This document shows, piece after piece, positions 8,086 to 16,539 of a DNA stretch of 61,513 bases. Below the pieces are notes generated by a model that saw only the letters and a list, made by a program, of their open reading frames with translations, had not been told where the DNA came from and ran no database searches. The translations under genes were made by a program, and so were the position numbers. Every line of letters starts with the position of its first letter. The stretch's first letter is position 1. The DNA lies in NCBI GenBank assembly GCA_011525385.1, contig WTGF01000104.1, forward strand, positions 1 to 61,513, written 5' to 3'. The DNA comes from Chloroflexota bacterium. Lineage in GTDB: Bacteria; Chloroflexota; Anaerolineae; Aggregatilineales; Phototrophicaceae.

Positions 8086-9999
8086 TTAGCCGTCTTGATC
8101 GAAGAAGAACTGTTCCGGATCGGCGGTGCCGGGGAAAGCCAGGTCCCAGCCCGCGACCAAGCCGAAGTCTTGTACGTTGCGGAAGTTGTTCTTGACGATG
8201 ACCGGGCTGGGATGTTCGCCAATGGTGCCGATGGTGATGGGACCTTCGTCGATGTGGATTTGATAGGCTTCCAGCAGTTTGGCTTGGCGCTCGTCGGGAT
8301 CGACGATGCTAATCAGCTCGGTATAGGCATCCTGGAGTTGCTCGAGCATGGAGCCCGGACGCGGCGCAACCCCGCGCTCGCCGCCGGAGTTGTAATAGTC
8401 GCCGATTCTCGCGCCACCGATTGAATAGGTCACACCTTCAATCGGCGTCCAGACAGTCGCGGCGGAGACCAAGCCCCAAGCGGCGGCGCTGCCCCAGGCG
8501 CGGATCATGATTTCGCCCGCCAGGTGACGCGCGCTCACGACTTCGCCAGCGATGATGTTGAGTACCGTCTTCAAGCCAACGGCTTCCCAATCTTCCTTGA
8601 CCAAATCCATGCGATCAATGGAACCAGTGTCGGTGGCGGGAATATCGACGATGAGTTCCAGCGCGCTGCCATCGGGCCGATCGCGCCAGCCATCGCCGTC
8701 GGCGTCAACAACGCCAATGCCATCAAGCAGGGAGCCAGCCAGTTCGGGATCGTAACTGGCGTAAGACGCCGCCCATTTCTGATAGAATTCCTGGCCCTCC
8801 GGCGTCTGGAATTCGGGGCTTTCCGCGCTCAAAGAGAATTGGCGCGCGGTCGCCAGACCGAGAGACGTGATCTGGTTGATGCGATCGCGGTTGATGGCGT
8901 GGGACATGGCTTGGCGGAATTCTTTCATGTACATCAGGTCGAGGATGCCTTCGTCTGGATAGTCGTACATGGGGATGATCCAGGGCCAGGCGTAGTCGCC
9001 GCGGCTCCACATGATGACCCGGTAGTCGCCCGCTTCCTGGTTCTCCAGCACCAACGGCACATCCAACAGGTTCACATCACGGACTTGCATATCAAGTTCC
9101 CCGGCGATGCCCTTCAAGGCCACCAGCTCGGTGGCGCTTCCCTGGGGAATCTCAATATCCAGTCGGTCAATATAAGGCAACTGATTGCCTTCGCTATCGA
9201 CCTTCCAGTAGTAGGGATTCCGTTCCAGCACCAGCCGCTGGCTGGGGACATAATCCACGGTCATCCAGGCCGAGAGCGTCGGTCGGTCCGCATAGTGCAT
9301 GCGACTGCCGAAATTGTAGCGGTTGACCAGCTCGGTGGCGTCCTCGGCCTCACTGTATGCCGGGTGAAACTGCCGCATATAGTGCTCCGGCACGATATGA
9401 ATCGACGAATGGTAGGCGCCGCGCGATTTATATTCCATGAAGAGCGGGTTAGAGTGCGGGAAGCTGAAATGCAGGCTGTAGTCATCGACCTTTTCCACCG
9501 ACATCAACTCGCCTTGGACGGTGGTGCCGAAGGGCGCGTTCACAGGCACGTTTTCGTCCAGCACCATATCGTTCCACCAAAACAGGTAGTCGTCGACAGT
9601 CATGGGATCGCCATCGGACCACTTGATGCCCTGGCGGAACTCCACCGTCAATTCGGTGGCGTCGGCATTCCATGACCAACCGGTGACGATATTCGGGCGG
9701 AAGCCATTGACATCGCGATTCCACTTCAGAAATCCTTCGACGTTGATTGTCATCTGCGTCCAGCCGTTGCTGTCGTTGTTGTCGACCAGACGCCAGGTGC
9801 CGCCGTACTGGCCGATTTCTTCGACCGGTTCGATCACCAGCGGTTCATCCGGCAGACGCTCGTCGACGGGCGGGAGCTCGCCAGCGGCGACCATCTCCGC
9901 CAGCGAGGGCGCTTCGTTGTACATGTCCTGGGCCGAGACATATCCCGCAGCCACGAGCAGGGACAGCAAAGCAAGAATACATATAAATCGTCTGAACAT
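8086..9999 (-). CDS. Peptide/oligosaccharide ABC transporter substrate-binding protein (SBP_bac_5)
   Basis: The 637-residue exported protein has a signal peptide of about 23 residues (ending GYVSAQ) without a lipobox, followed by the family 5 binding-protein fold. The mature start EAPSLAEMVAAGELPPVDER is nearly the same as in the SBP at 249-2174. AGGAG lies 6 bases before the ATG. As the first gene before oppBCDF it is the most likely dedicated binding protein of that importer. The paralog behind the LacI-type gene may offer a second ligand range. Confidence 0.92.
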   Translation of the reverse strand: MFRRFICILALLSLLVAAGYVSAQDMYNEAPSLAEMVAAGELPPVDERLPDEPLVIEPVEEIGQYGGTWRLVDNNDSNGWTQMTINVEGFLKWNRDVNGFRPNIVTGWSWNADATELTVEFRQGIKWSDGDPMTVDDYLFWWNDMVLDENVPVNAPFGTTVQGELMSVEKVDDYSLHFSFPHSNPLFMEYKSRGAYHSSIHIVPEHYMRQFHPAYSEAEDATELVNRYNFGSRMHYADRPTLSAWMTVDYVPSQRLVLERNPYYWKVDSEGNQLPYIDRLDIEIPQGSATELVALKGIAGELDMQVRDVNLLDVPLVLENQEAGDYRVIMWSRGDYAWPWIIPMYDYPDEGILDLMYMKEFRQAMSHAINRDRINQITSLGLATARQFSLSAESPEFQTPEGQEFYQKWAASYASYDPELAGSLLDGIGVVDADGDGWRDRPDGSALELIVDIPATDTGSIDRMDLVKEDWEAVGLKTVLNIIAGEVVSARHLAGEIMIRAWGSAAAWGLVSAATVWTPIEGVTYSIGGARIGDYYNSGGERGVAPRPGSMLEQLQDAYTELISIVDPDERQAKLLEAYQIHIDEGPITIGTIGEHPSPVIVKNNFRNVQDFGLVAGWDLAFPGTADPEQFFFDQDG

Positions 10000-10087
10000 G
10001 ATTTTCTCCTATCTATACTTTCGTATCAAAAGCAGACATTAGGTAGTGTAGCGCAGATGAATATATCCTTGCAAAATCGTGGAGGCG

Positions 10088-10293
10088 GGGTAGTGTATCC
10101 TTTTCGGTTGAAATACTTCGTAGCCAGTCCTCGGCATGAGATCCTTCGCCCAAAATACGAACGATTTGGTAGGGGCGACTCGCTGAGTCGCCCGATACCC
10201 ATTCAGTTTCTACTCGTCGGGCGATCCGACGGATCGCCCCTGCCGTTGCCAGGTGGTTGTTGTTCTTTATTTCAACCGAATTCGATACACTAC
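10088..10293. mobile_element. MITE copy 1 (~204 bp, terminal inverted repeats)
   Basis: The left end GTAGTGTATCCTTTTCGGTT and the right end, read inverted as GTAGTGTATCGAATTCGGTT, match over about 26 bases. GGAGGCG at 10081-10087 is repeated at 10095+200 (10295-10301), which suggests a 7-base target duplication. The interior holds two short palindromes (GGGGCGACTCGCTGAGTCGC and GGGCGATCCGACGGATCGCC). A second copy lies at 43399-43600. It has no coding capacity. It fills most of the 336-base gap between the alcohol dehydrogenase and the SBP gene. Confidence 0.8.
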
Positions 10294-10335
10294 CGGAGGC
10301 GCATGCCAAATCGCGCCGGAAGTTCAGGCGCGGCA

Positions 10336-11325
10336 TCAGGGGCGCAGCAGCACCTTGCCGGTCAGACCGCGGCTGAACAGGTCGAAGGCCGTATCAGCCG
10401 CGCCCAGCGGGAACTGATGCGTGATCAACTTGCCGATAGCCAGCCCGTTTCGATAGAGCGCCAGCATGTCGTGGAAATCATGAAAATGGTAATACCAGCA
10501 GCCGATGGCGGTGATATCGCGCCGATTGAAGTCGCGGCTGGGCGCCAGCACTTCCTGGTTCAGTTCGCCGTTGAAGACGACCGTGCCGCCCTTGCGCGCC
10601 GCCAGGAAAGCGTCGGCCACCGCTTCGGCCCGTCCGGCGCACATGATCACGACATCGGCGCCGGCGCCGTCAGTCAGCTCCCGGATCCGCTCGATGAGCG
10701 CCTCATCGGATTTGATGACGACATCGGCGCCCAGCCGCTTCGCCAGGTTTAAGCGATAATCCACGATATCGACGCCGATCACGCGCCGGCCGATATGGGA
10801 CTGGAGCATGACGTTTCCCAAGCCGATCGGTCCCAGTCCGATGACGGCGACGGTTCCGATTGCGGGATCTATTGTCCGCTTATACGTGTGGTAGGGCAGG
10901 CCCATGCCGTCGCCGGTCAGCAGCGCAGCGTCTTCCCAGGGCAGGTCGTCGGGCAGGATGTTGCAGGCGCGGGCGGGGATGACAAATTGCTCGGCGTGCA
11001 TCTGGCTATAGATCGTGTTGTGGTCGCACCAGGTGAAGCGCCCGGCTTCGCACTCCCTACAGTCGCCACAGCCCACCACCGCGCTGACGCCGACGCGCTG
11101 CCCGACCTTCAGGTTGCTGACGCCGTCACCCAAGGCCGCGACCGTGCCCACCGCCTCGTGCCCGCCGTTGCCGCGAGCGACGCCATCGCCGCGATAGCGA
11201 TACATTTCGCTGCCGCAGATCGCCGACGCAGCCGTTTGTATGATCACTTGTCCGGGTTGCGGCGGGGGCGCTTCTACATCAAGCACACGTATCATCGAAT
11301 CGCCCATCATTTCAAGTGTTTTCAT
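10336..11325 (-). CDS. Zinc-dependent alcohol dehydrogenase (MDR superfamily)
   Basis: The 329-residue MDR enzyme has a GroES-like domain with catalytic zinc ligands (ICGSE, GGHE), a four-cysteine structural zinc lobe (GCGDCRECEAGRFTWC) and a Rossmann domain (VIGLGPIGLG). It would oxidise or reduce a polyol or hydroxy acid with NAD(P). AAGGAG sits 7 bases before the ATG. It is the last gene of the minus-strand sugar/threonine run, 34 bases after the threonine dehydrogenase. Given the aldolase upstream, a lactaldehyde/propanediol or sugar alcohol substrate is possible, but that is inference. Confidence 0.85.
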   Translation of the reverse strand: MKTLEMMGDSMIRVLDVEAPPPQPGQVIIQTAASAICGSEMYRYRGDGVARGNGGHEAVGTVAALGDGVSNLKVGQRVGVSAVVGCGDCRECEAGRFTWCDHNTIYSQMHAEQFVIPARACNILPDDLPWEDAALLTGDGMGLPYHTYKRTIDPAIGTVAVIGLGPIGLGNVMLQSHIGRRVIGVDIVDYRLNLAKRLGADVVIKSDEALIERIRELTDGAGADVVIMCAGRAEAVADAFLAARKGGTVVFNGELNQEVLAPSRDFNRRDITAIGCWYYHFHDFHDMLALYRNGLAIGKLITHQFPLGAADTAFDLFSRGLTGKVLLRP

Positions 11326-11359
11326 ACTTTGGCTCCTTTGCCACTACTTGGCGCGGACT

Positions 11360-12394
11360 TCAGTTGATCGCTTCCCAGTCGAGAATGACCTTGCCCGATT
11401 GTCCGCCCCGCATGACCGAGAATCCCTCTTCAAAGTTGCTCGCGGGGAACCGATGCGTGATGATCGGCGACAGGTCCAGGCCCTCCTCGATGATTGCCAG
11501 CATCTTGTACCAGGTATCAAACATCTCGCGTCCATAGATGGCTTTGATGGTCAGCGCCTTGAATATGATCTTGGTCCAGTCGACTTCGGTGCGTCCCGGC
11601 GGGATGCCAACCATGCCGATGACGCCGCCCATGATCATGGTATCGACCATTTGCTCAAAGGCATCCGGGCTGCCGCTCATTTCCAGCCCGATATCAAAGC
11701 CTTCGCGCATCCCGAGTTCCCTCATCACATCGCGCAGATCTTCTTCCAGCACGTTAACGGTCCGTACCTCAGTGACCTTTTGCGCCAGCGCCAGACGATA
11801 GGGGTTGATATCGGTAAGGACAACATGACGCGCCTTGGCGAAGCGGGCGACCGCGGCTGCCATGGTGCCGATCGGGCCGGCGCCGGTGATCAGCACGTCC
11901 TCGCCGATGACGTCAAAGGAAAGGATGCTGTGAACGGCATTGCCCAAGGGATCGAGAATGGCGCCGATTTCCAAGGGAAGATCATCCGGCAGAGGAATGA
12001 CGTTGAAGGCGGGGATGACCAGGTATTCGGCAAAGGCGCCCGGTCGATTGACGCCGACGCCGCGGGTATCGGGGTCGAGGTGAAAGCGTCCCGCTCGGAC
12101 GTTGCGACTGCGCCGGCCAATGATATGCCCCTCGCCGCTCACCCGCTGGCCGACCTGCAAGCGATCGACATTTGCGCCCAGGGCATCAATCACGCCGCTA
12201 AACTCGTGCCCAACGGTCATGGGAACAGGAACTGTGTTCCGCGCCCATTCGTCCCATTCGTAAATGTGGACATCCGTGCCACAGATGGAAGCGCGCAAGA
12301 CGCGTATGCGCACATCGTCGGGCCCGACTTCCGGCATCGGAATCTCTTGCAGCCAGATGCCGGGTTCGGCTTTTGCTTTGACCAGCGCTTTCAC
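11360..12394 (-). CDS. tdh: L-threonine 3-dehydrogenase
   Basis: The 344-residue MDR enzyme would oxidise L-threonine to 2-amino-3-ketobutyrate with NAD. The Tdh-specific sequence is clear: [53 protein letters not shown] and DPLGNAVHS. The catalytic zinc cysteine and the HE pair are kept. The four structural-zinc cysteines are not: the usual CGHCRNC...C segment reads [15 protein letters not shown], with G, S, V and D in their places. The start is GTG with AAGGAG four bases upstream. It is followed by an alcohol dehydrogenase and preceded by kbl, the normal partner. Confidence 0.92.
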   Translation of the reverse strand: MKALVKAKAEPGIWLQEIPMPEVGPDDVRIRVLRASICGTDVHIYEWDEWARNTVPVPMTVGHEFSGVIDALGANVDRLQVGQRVSGEGHIIGRRSRNVRAGRFHLDPDTRGVGVNRPGAFAEYLVIPAFNVIPLPDDLPLEIGAILDPLGNAVHSILSFDVIGEDVLITGAGPIGTMAAAVARFAKARHVVLTDINPYRLALAQKVTEVRTVNVLEEDLRDVMRELGMREGFDIGLEMSGSPDAFEQMVDTMIMGGVIGMVGIPPGRTEVDWTKIIFKALTIKAIYGREMFDTWYKMLAIIEEGLDLSPIITHRFPASNFEEGFSVMRGGQSGKVILDWEAIN

Positions 12395-12434
12395 GGGACT
12401 CCTTTCCTGAAGGCGGCGAACGGCAGTCTACTCG

Positions 12435-13634
12435 CTAAATGATCACCCCTAGTTCGCGACCTGCTTGCGTGAACGCGGCGATCGCATGATCGAGTTGTTC
12501 GACCGACAAAGCCGCGGACATTTGTACACGGATGCGCGCTTGGCCTCGCGGCACCACCGGATAGAAAAATCCGGTGACAAAAACGCCCAACTCGTACAAG
12601 CGCTTGGCGAAGTCCTGCGCCAGTTGCGCTTCGTCCAGCATGACAGGGATGATGGGATGCTCGCCCTCTAGCAGACGGAAACCCGCTTCGCTTAAACCCT
12701 TGCGGAAGTAACGCGCATGTCCGCGCAGCCTCTCTCGCAAATCATCGCCCGCTTGTGCAAGCTCAAGCGCTTTGATCGCGCCGCCGACCAGCATCGGCGG
12801 CAGCGCATTAGAAAACAGGTAGGGGCGCGATCGTTGCCGCAGCATGTCGATCACCGGCTGCGCCGCCGCCACAAATCCGCCGGCTGCGCCACCCAGGCTT
12901 TTGCCCAGGGTGCCGGTAATGATATCCGCGCGCGTTCCAAAATGGGCCGCTGTTCCTCGGCCTTGCGGACCGAGGATGCCGGTGGCATGACAATCATCCA
13001 CCAGCAGCAGCGCATCGAATGCATCGGCCAGTCGGCGCAATTCCGGGATGTTCGCGATGGTGCCGTCCATCGAGAACACGCCATCCGTCGCGATGATGAT
13101 GCTGCGCGGCGAAGCCGCCGCCGCTTCTCTGAGTTTGGCTGCAAGGTCGGTCATATTGTTATTCGCGTAGCGAAAGCGCTTCGCCTTGCACAAACGAATG
13201 CCGTCAATGATCGAGGCGTGATTGAGCGAGTCGGACAAGATCGCGTCTTCCTCACTAAACAGCGGCTCGAATACGCCCCCGTTGGCGTCAAATGCCGCCG
13301 CATACAAGATGGCATCGTCCATTTCCAGAAAGTCGGCTATGCCCCGTTCCAGTTTCCGGTGCAAGTCGAGCGTGCCGCAGATAAAGCGAACGGAAGCCAT
13401 GCCGTATCCGTAGGCGTCCATCGTCGCTTTGGCCGCGGCTATGATATCGGGATGGTCCGCCAGACCGAGGTAATTGTTGGCGCACAAGTTGATAAAGGGC
13501 TGACTTGCGCCCTTGATGGCGACCCGGATTTCGCCGGATTGCGGCGAGGTGATGGGCCGCTCGCGTTTGTGCAAGCCGTCTTGTTCAATCGACGCCAGCT
13601 CGGCGCGCAATCGGCGATATGTGCGTTCAGACAT
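12435..13634 (-). CDS. kbl: Glycine C-acetyltransferase (2-amino-3-ketobutyrate CoA ligase)
   Basis: The 399-residue PLP enzyme of the alpha-oxoamine synthase family splits 2-amino-3-ketobutyrate with CoA into glycine and acetyl-CoA. It has the family length, the N-terminal NNYLGLADHP motif, the cofactor-binding DDCHATG stretch (about residue 210) and the PLP-lysine motif TGTLGKSLGGAAGG (about 240-250). It lies directly upstream of tdh, making the two-step threonine degradation pathway. Related enzymes such as 8-amino-7-oxononanoate synthase are less likely given the neighbour and the FICGTLDLHRKLE segment. Confidence 0.93.
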   Translation of the reverse strand: MSERTYRRLRAELASIEQDGLHKRERPITSPQSGEIRVAIKGASQPFINLCANNYLGLADHPDIIAAAKATMDAYGYGMASVRFICGTLDLHRKLERGIADFLEMDDAILYAAAFDANGGVFEPLFSEEDAILSDSLNHASIIDGIRLCKAKRFRYANNNMTDLAAKLREAAAASPRSIIIATDGVFSMDGTIANIPELRRLADAFDALLLVDDCHATGILGPQGRGTAAHFGTRADIITGTLGKSLGGAAGGFVAAAQPVIDMLRQRSRPYLFSNALPPMLVGGAIKALELAQAGDDLRERLRGHARYFRKGLSEAGFRLLEGEHPIIPVMLDEAQLAQDFAKRLYELGVFVTGFFYPVVPRGQARIRVQMSAALSVEQLDHAIAAFTQAGRELGVII

Positions 13635-13793
13635 GGGTCGTATCCTGTCGCATGGTTAACATCATTATACGACCACCCGGCAATAGCGGAGCGCTTGCCC
13701 TTGCGCGAGAGGCTGATTAGGACCGGGCTGATCCTGTATTGCGAAGGCCACTCTGTTTATCGGCGCTGTCTGGCGGATACCGCTCAGCGGGCC

Positions 13794-14174
13794 TCAGTCC
13801 ACTGGATAGGCGATGGTCGTGATCAAGCTCTCGATTTTTCCGCCGCTGGCATACATGCGCGAATACTGCACGGTAATCGGCACATCGCTGCGGATGCGGA
13901 CGCCGTAGGGCACATCAAAGGGAATCTGATATCCGGCGATTTGTTCTGGCTTGTCGAGGCGGATATGCGGGCAGCGTTTGGCCGGTACCGTCACCTTGAT
14001 CCCTTCAACGGCGTCGCGATCTTCAAAGTAGAAATCGAATATGAGGTTGGCATCGTCAACGGTGGTATTGAGCACACAGATGGATTCGTGATTCTTGTTG
14101 ACGGGATCATCGTCCGCCGGCGCCGCGAGATAAGCATCGGGGATAAGCCAAGTCAATGCGCCATGTGTGGGCAT
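13794..14174 (-). CDS. Sensory rhodopsin transducer-like protein (ASRT family)
   Basis: The 126-residue soluble protein matches the Anabaena sensory rhodopsin transducer family in length and pattern: ESICVLNTTVDDANLIFDFY, then VTVPAKRCPHIRLDK, SDVPITVQYSRM and LITTIAYPV. Members form small beta-sandwich oligomers; the Anabaena one binds a microbial rhodopsin and DNA. No rhodopsin gene is in this window. The gene lies between a class II aldolase and kbl on the same strand, with GGAGGAG 5 bases before its ATG. A sugar- or metabolite-binding or regulatory role in this operon is a guess from context. Confidence 0.82.
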   Translation of the reverse strand: MPTHGALTWLIPDAYLAAPADDDPVNKNHESICVLNTTVDDANLIFDFYFEDRDAVEGIKVTVPAKRCPHIRLDKPEQIAGYQIPFDVPYGVRIRSDVPITVQYSRMYASGGKIESLITTIAYPVD

Positions 14175-14216
14175 GGGTTCTCCTCCATAAAATGTCGGTG
14201 AATAGTAGAGGATAGT

Positions 14217-15002
14217 CTAGTGGGTCTTGCTGTCTTCGACAAACAATTGCCGCCGGTAAATCTCGTCCGGCCGCTTGTACAAGTGCTGGACCTCTTCGTC
14301 CGGCAGACGGGTGGCTTTGCCAAGCTGAAGCGCTCCGGCGAAGATCTTCGCCGCCTTGACCGCCATCGCGGTGATATTCAAGATTTCGCCGGGCGTATCG
14401 CCCAGGGCGATCATGCCGTGGTTTTGCAAGAGGATGAGCTTGGGCGTTTCACCGTATTGCGTGATGAATTGCCGCAAATGATGACGCATGATCAGCGCCA
14501 GCGGCAGACCGGGGTCGCCATAGGGCGTCAGCAGCGATTGGGGACCGCAGAGCACCACTTCATCGGGGAAGCGGCGCTGACGCGCGAAGGCGGCGGCGTG
14601 TTCCGTACACAAGACCTGGTTGATCGCGGTAGGGTGGGTATGACCTATGTATTTGACGCCGCATTCCTGCAGCAGCATGGCATGGAAGCTGACCTCGATG
14701 GAGGGGCTCAACCCCCCCTCGGTCCCCCCCAAAGCATTAGGGGGGAGGACTGCTGACTGTGTGATTCTCTTTTGCTCGCTCATGCTAGTGGGCGGATGAT
14801 CGAGCAGCCCCAGAATCGGTTCCAGATAAACGCTGGCGAAGCCGTCGGCGTCGATATTATGCATCTGCTGTCCGCTGGCTTTGACGGCGAAGGATTCGGC
14901 GTCGAGCCGCATCGATGTATTGCCTTCGCCGATAACGACGTAATCGTTTTGCGGATCGCCGAGTGTGCGGGTCATCTCGACCAGGCTGTCGAGCGCATTC
15001 AT
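14217..15002 (-). CDS. Class II aldolase/adducin family protein (deoxy-ketose-phosphate aldolase-like)
   Basis: The 261-residue cytoplasmic enzyme is of the fuculose/rhamnulose-phosphate aldolase superfamily. The zinc-binding HTHPTAINQVL motif and the later LLQNHGMIALGDTP motif are present, as is the N-terminal GEGNTSMRL. It probably splits a ketose 1-phosphate into DHAP and an aldehyde. The ATG at 15002 is used because the longer frame to 15098 is repeat sequence. An internal piece (ITQSAVLPPNALGGTEGGLS, about residues 95-115) is encoded by a G/C-tract repeat at 14704-14760 and is unlike the usual linker. Confidence 0.82.
   Translation of the reverse strand: MNALDSLVEMTRTLGDPQNDYVVIGEGNTSMRLDAESFAVKASGQQMHNIDADGFASVYLEPILGLLDHPPTSMSEQKRITQSAVLPPNALGGTEGGLSPSIEVSFHAMLLQECGVKYIGHTHPTAINQVLCTEHAAAFARQRRFPDEVVLCGPQSLLTPYGDPGLPLALIMRHHLRQFITQYGETPKLILLQNHGMIALGDTPGEILNITAMAVKAAKIFAGALQLGKATRLPDEEVQHLYKRPDEIYRRQLFVEDSKTH
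14704..14760. repeat. G/C-tract repeat inside the aldolase gene
   Basis: The segment has two runs of seven C (plus strand) flanking a CCAAAGCATTAGGGGGGAGG core, like the intergenic copies at 1-80, 4673-4710 and 15010-15050. Here it is read through in frame as part of the aldolase. The long homopolymers could slip and shift the frame. Confidence 0.65.
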
Positions 15003-15009
15003 AGCGTGC

Positions 15010-15050
15010 CTTTCAATCCCTCCCCAAAGCATCCGAAGTAGAGGGGAGCG
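15010..15050. repeat. G/C-tract palindrome upstream of the aldolase
   Basis: CCCTCCCCAAAGCATCCGAA followed by GTAGAGGGGAG is the inverted form of the 1-80 and 4673-4710 family. It sits in the aldolase leader, and translation of it gives the unlikely upstream part of the long reading frame. Confidence 0.6.
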
Positions 15051-15087
15051 CATCTTTCGCAGTTCTACGCGCAAAGTTTGGTGAAGG

Positions 15088-15113
15088 TCTCCCCCCATTG
15101 CAATGGGGGGAGA
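15088..15113. repeat. Perfect 26-base palindrome, second copy
   Basis: TCTCCCCCCATTG is followed by its exact reverse complement. The same core and the flanking AGATTTAGAGGGGGG occur, inverted, around 7961-8001. It lies just past the stop of the sugar SBP and before the aldolase, so on the minus-strand transcript it would form a strong stem at the 3' end of the SBP message. Confidence 0.75.
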
Positions 15114-15130
15114 TTTAGAGGGGGGTGCCC

Positions 15131-16282
15131 CTAGAAATCGAAGTCGTTGATATTGTCCGCCGTGAAGGTGAAGGGCGGGCCAAGCAAGACTTCGCTGCCA
15201 TTAACGACCACAAGATCGCCCAGGCGCCCGGCCGAGACCGAGGCATCGCCGGGTTGGAACTCGCCATCGACTACGGCGCGCATGACGTAAACCGCGGCAT
15301 AACCCAGATCGACCGGGTTCCACAAAATCACATCGCGGACGCAGCCGCTGTTGACATAAGGCTTCATGCCATTGGGCGTCGCCAAACCGACGACCGCGAC
15401 GTCTTCGCAGACGCCGGCCTGCTGAACGGCGTCAGCGCCATTGGGCGTGGCGACCGAGGTCATGGCGAAGATGCCATCCAGGTCCTCGCCGTACTTGTTG
15501 ATCAGCGTCTGCGCCTGCTGGAAGCTCAAGACGGCGTCTTCCTGCGCCTCGAGGGTTTCCAGCCAGGTCAGATCGGGGTAGCACTCGGAGGCGTAAGCCC
15601 ACATTTCGGCGATCCAGCGCGCCTGATTGGGCGTGGTAAAGGTCGAGGTGACGATGCCGAAGGAAGCCTCCGCGCCCATTTGGTCGGCCAGGCTGTCCAC
15701 CAGCGCCTTGGCGATGCCATTGAATTCGGCCTGATTGACGAACCATTCGCGGGCGTCCGGCTCGCTATTGGCGTCATACCCGACGACATGGATGCCGGCT
15801 TCCAGGGCCTTGCGCAATACCGGCGCGATGGCGACCGGGTCGTTGGCGGCGAAGAGGATGCCGTCGACGCCTGCCGTGATGTAGCTGTCGATGACTTGGA
15901 TCTGATCGTCGATATTGGCTTCGGTCGGCGCGTCGGTGGTGACGGAGACGTTGCCCAGTTCTTCGGCGGCTTGCTGTTGACCCAGGGTGGTCGCGGCGAA
16001 GTAGCCGATGCCGACCAGTTTGGGCACATCAACCAGCGTGATGTCCATGCCGGCCATGTCATCGCCCATAGCCACCATGCCGCCATCGTATTCCATCATC
16101 TCCATGTCTTCTTCCATGTCCTCGTCGTCGTCCATCATCTCGTCGCCCATGCCGCAGGCGAGCGGATTGACAGCGAGGTCGTCGGCGCCGTCCCAGCGGT
16201 CATGCCCGTCAGCGCTGAGCGGCATGCTCGCCAGCGCCAGCAAAAGCGCCAGTATTAGCGTAATTGCAAATGTCCTTTTCAT
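15131..16282 (-). CDS. Sugar ABC transporter substrate-binding protein (RbsB/RhaS type)
   Basis: The 383-residue exported protein has a signal peptide (about 1-23, ending PLSA) with no lipobox. An unusual Met/Asp/Glu-rich segment follows (about 44-80: MMDDDEDMEEDMEMM and onward), then a periplasmic-binding-protein domain (KLVGIGYFAATTLGQQQAAE, later DGILFAANDP and TSVATPNGADAV). It would bind a monosaccharide or a related compound for the two permeases and the ATPase upstream. GGAG is 8 bases before the ATG. The acidic, methionine-rich insert is not part of the family fold and looks like expanded simple sequence. Confidence 0.88.
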   Translation of the reverse strand: MKRTFAITLILALLLALASMPLSADGHDRWDGADDLAVNPLACGMGDEMMDDDEDMEEDMEMMEYDGGMVAMGDDMAGMDITLVDVPKLVGIGYFAATTLGQQQAAEELGNVSVTTDAPTEANIDDQIQVIDSYITAGVDGILFAANDPVAIAPVLRKALEAGIHVVGYDANSEPDAREWFVNQAEFNGIAKALVDSLADQMGAEASFGIVTSTFTTPNQARWIAEMWAYASECYPDLTWLETLEAQEDAVLSFQQAQTLINKYGEDLDGIFAMTSVATPNGADAVQQAGVCEDVAVVGLATPNGMKPYVNSGCVRDVILWNPVDLGYAAVYVMRAVVDGEFQPGDASVSAGRLGDLVVVNGSEVLLGPPFTFTADNINDFDF

Positions 16283-16539
16283 GAGTTTGACTCCAGATAC
16301 TAGATGGATAAACGAAGTTGAAAATGCCTTGCCAGTTTATGTCGATACGCCTCCTTTCTCTTGCATTCGGTGTGTCTCCCTGGTGGTATGCTCCTGGGCC
16401 AGGTTGCGCAGAATCGGATCTACGCCGGTCGCTGACCCGCGGGCTGGAGTTTCATATGCGCGCGATCCAGCGGGTCGCATCCGCCGCTGAAATCATGGGA
16501 GGGGTTGCGCACGCTGAGGCCAATGTCCAATACACTTGA

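Noticed and set aside
12717..14201. 494-codon plus-strand frame over kbl and the ASRT-like gene
   Set aside because: It runs through two confident genes and their gap on the other strand; the translation has no domain character.
15125..16258. 377-codon plus-strand frame
   Set aside because: It is antisense to the sugar SBP; its many His and Val residues reflect the Met/Asp-rich complement.
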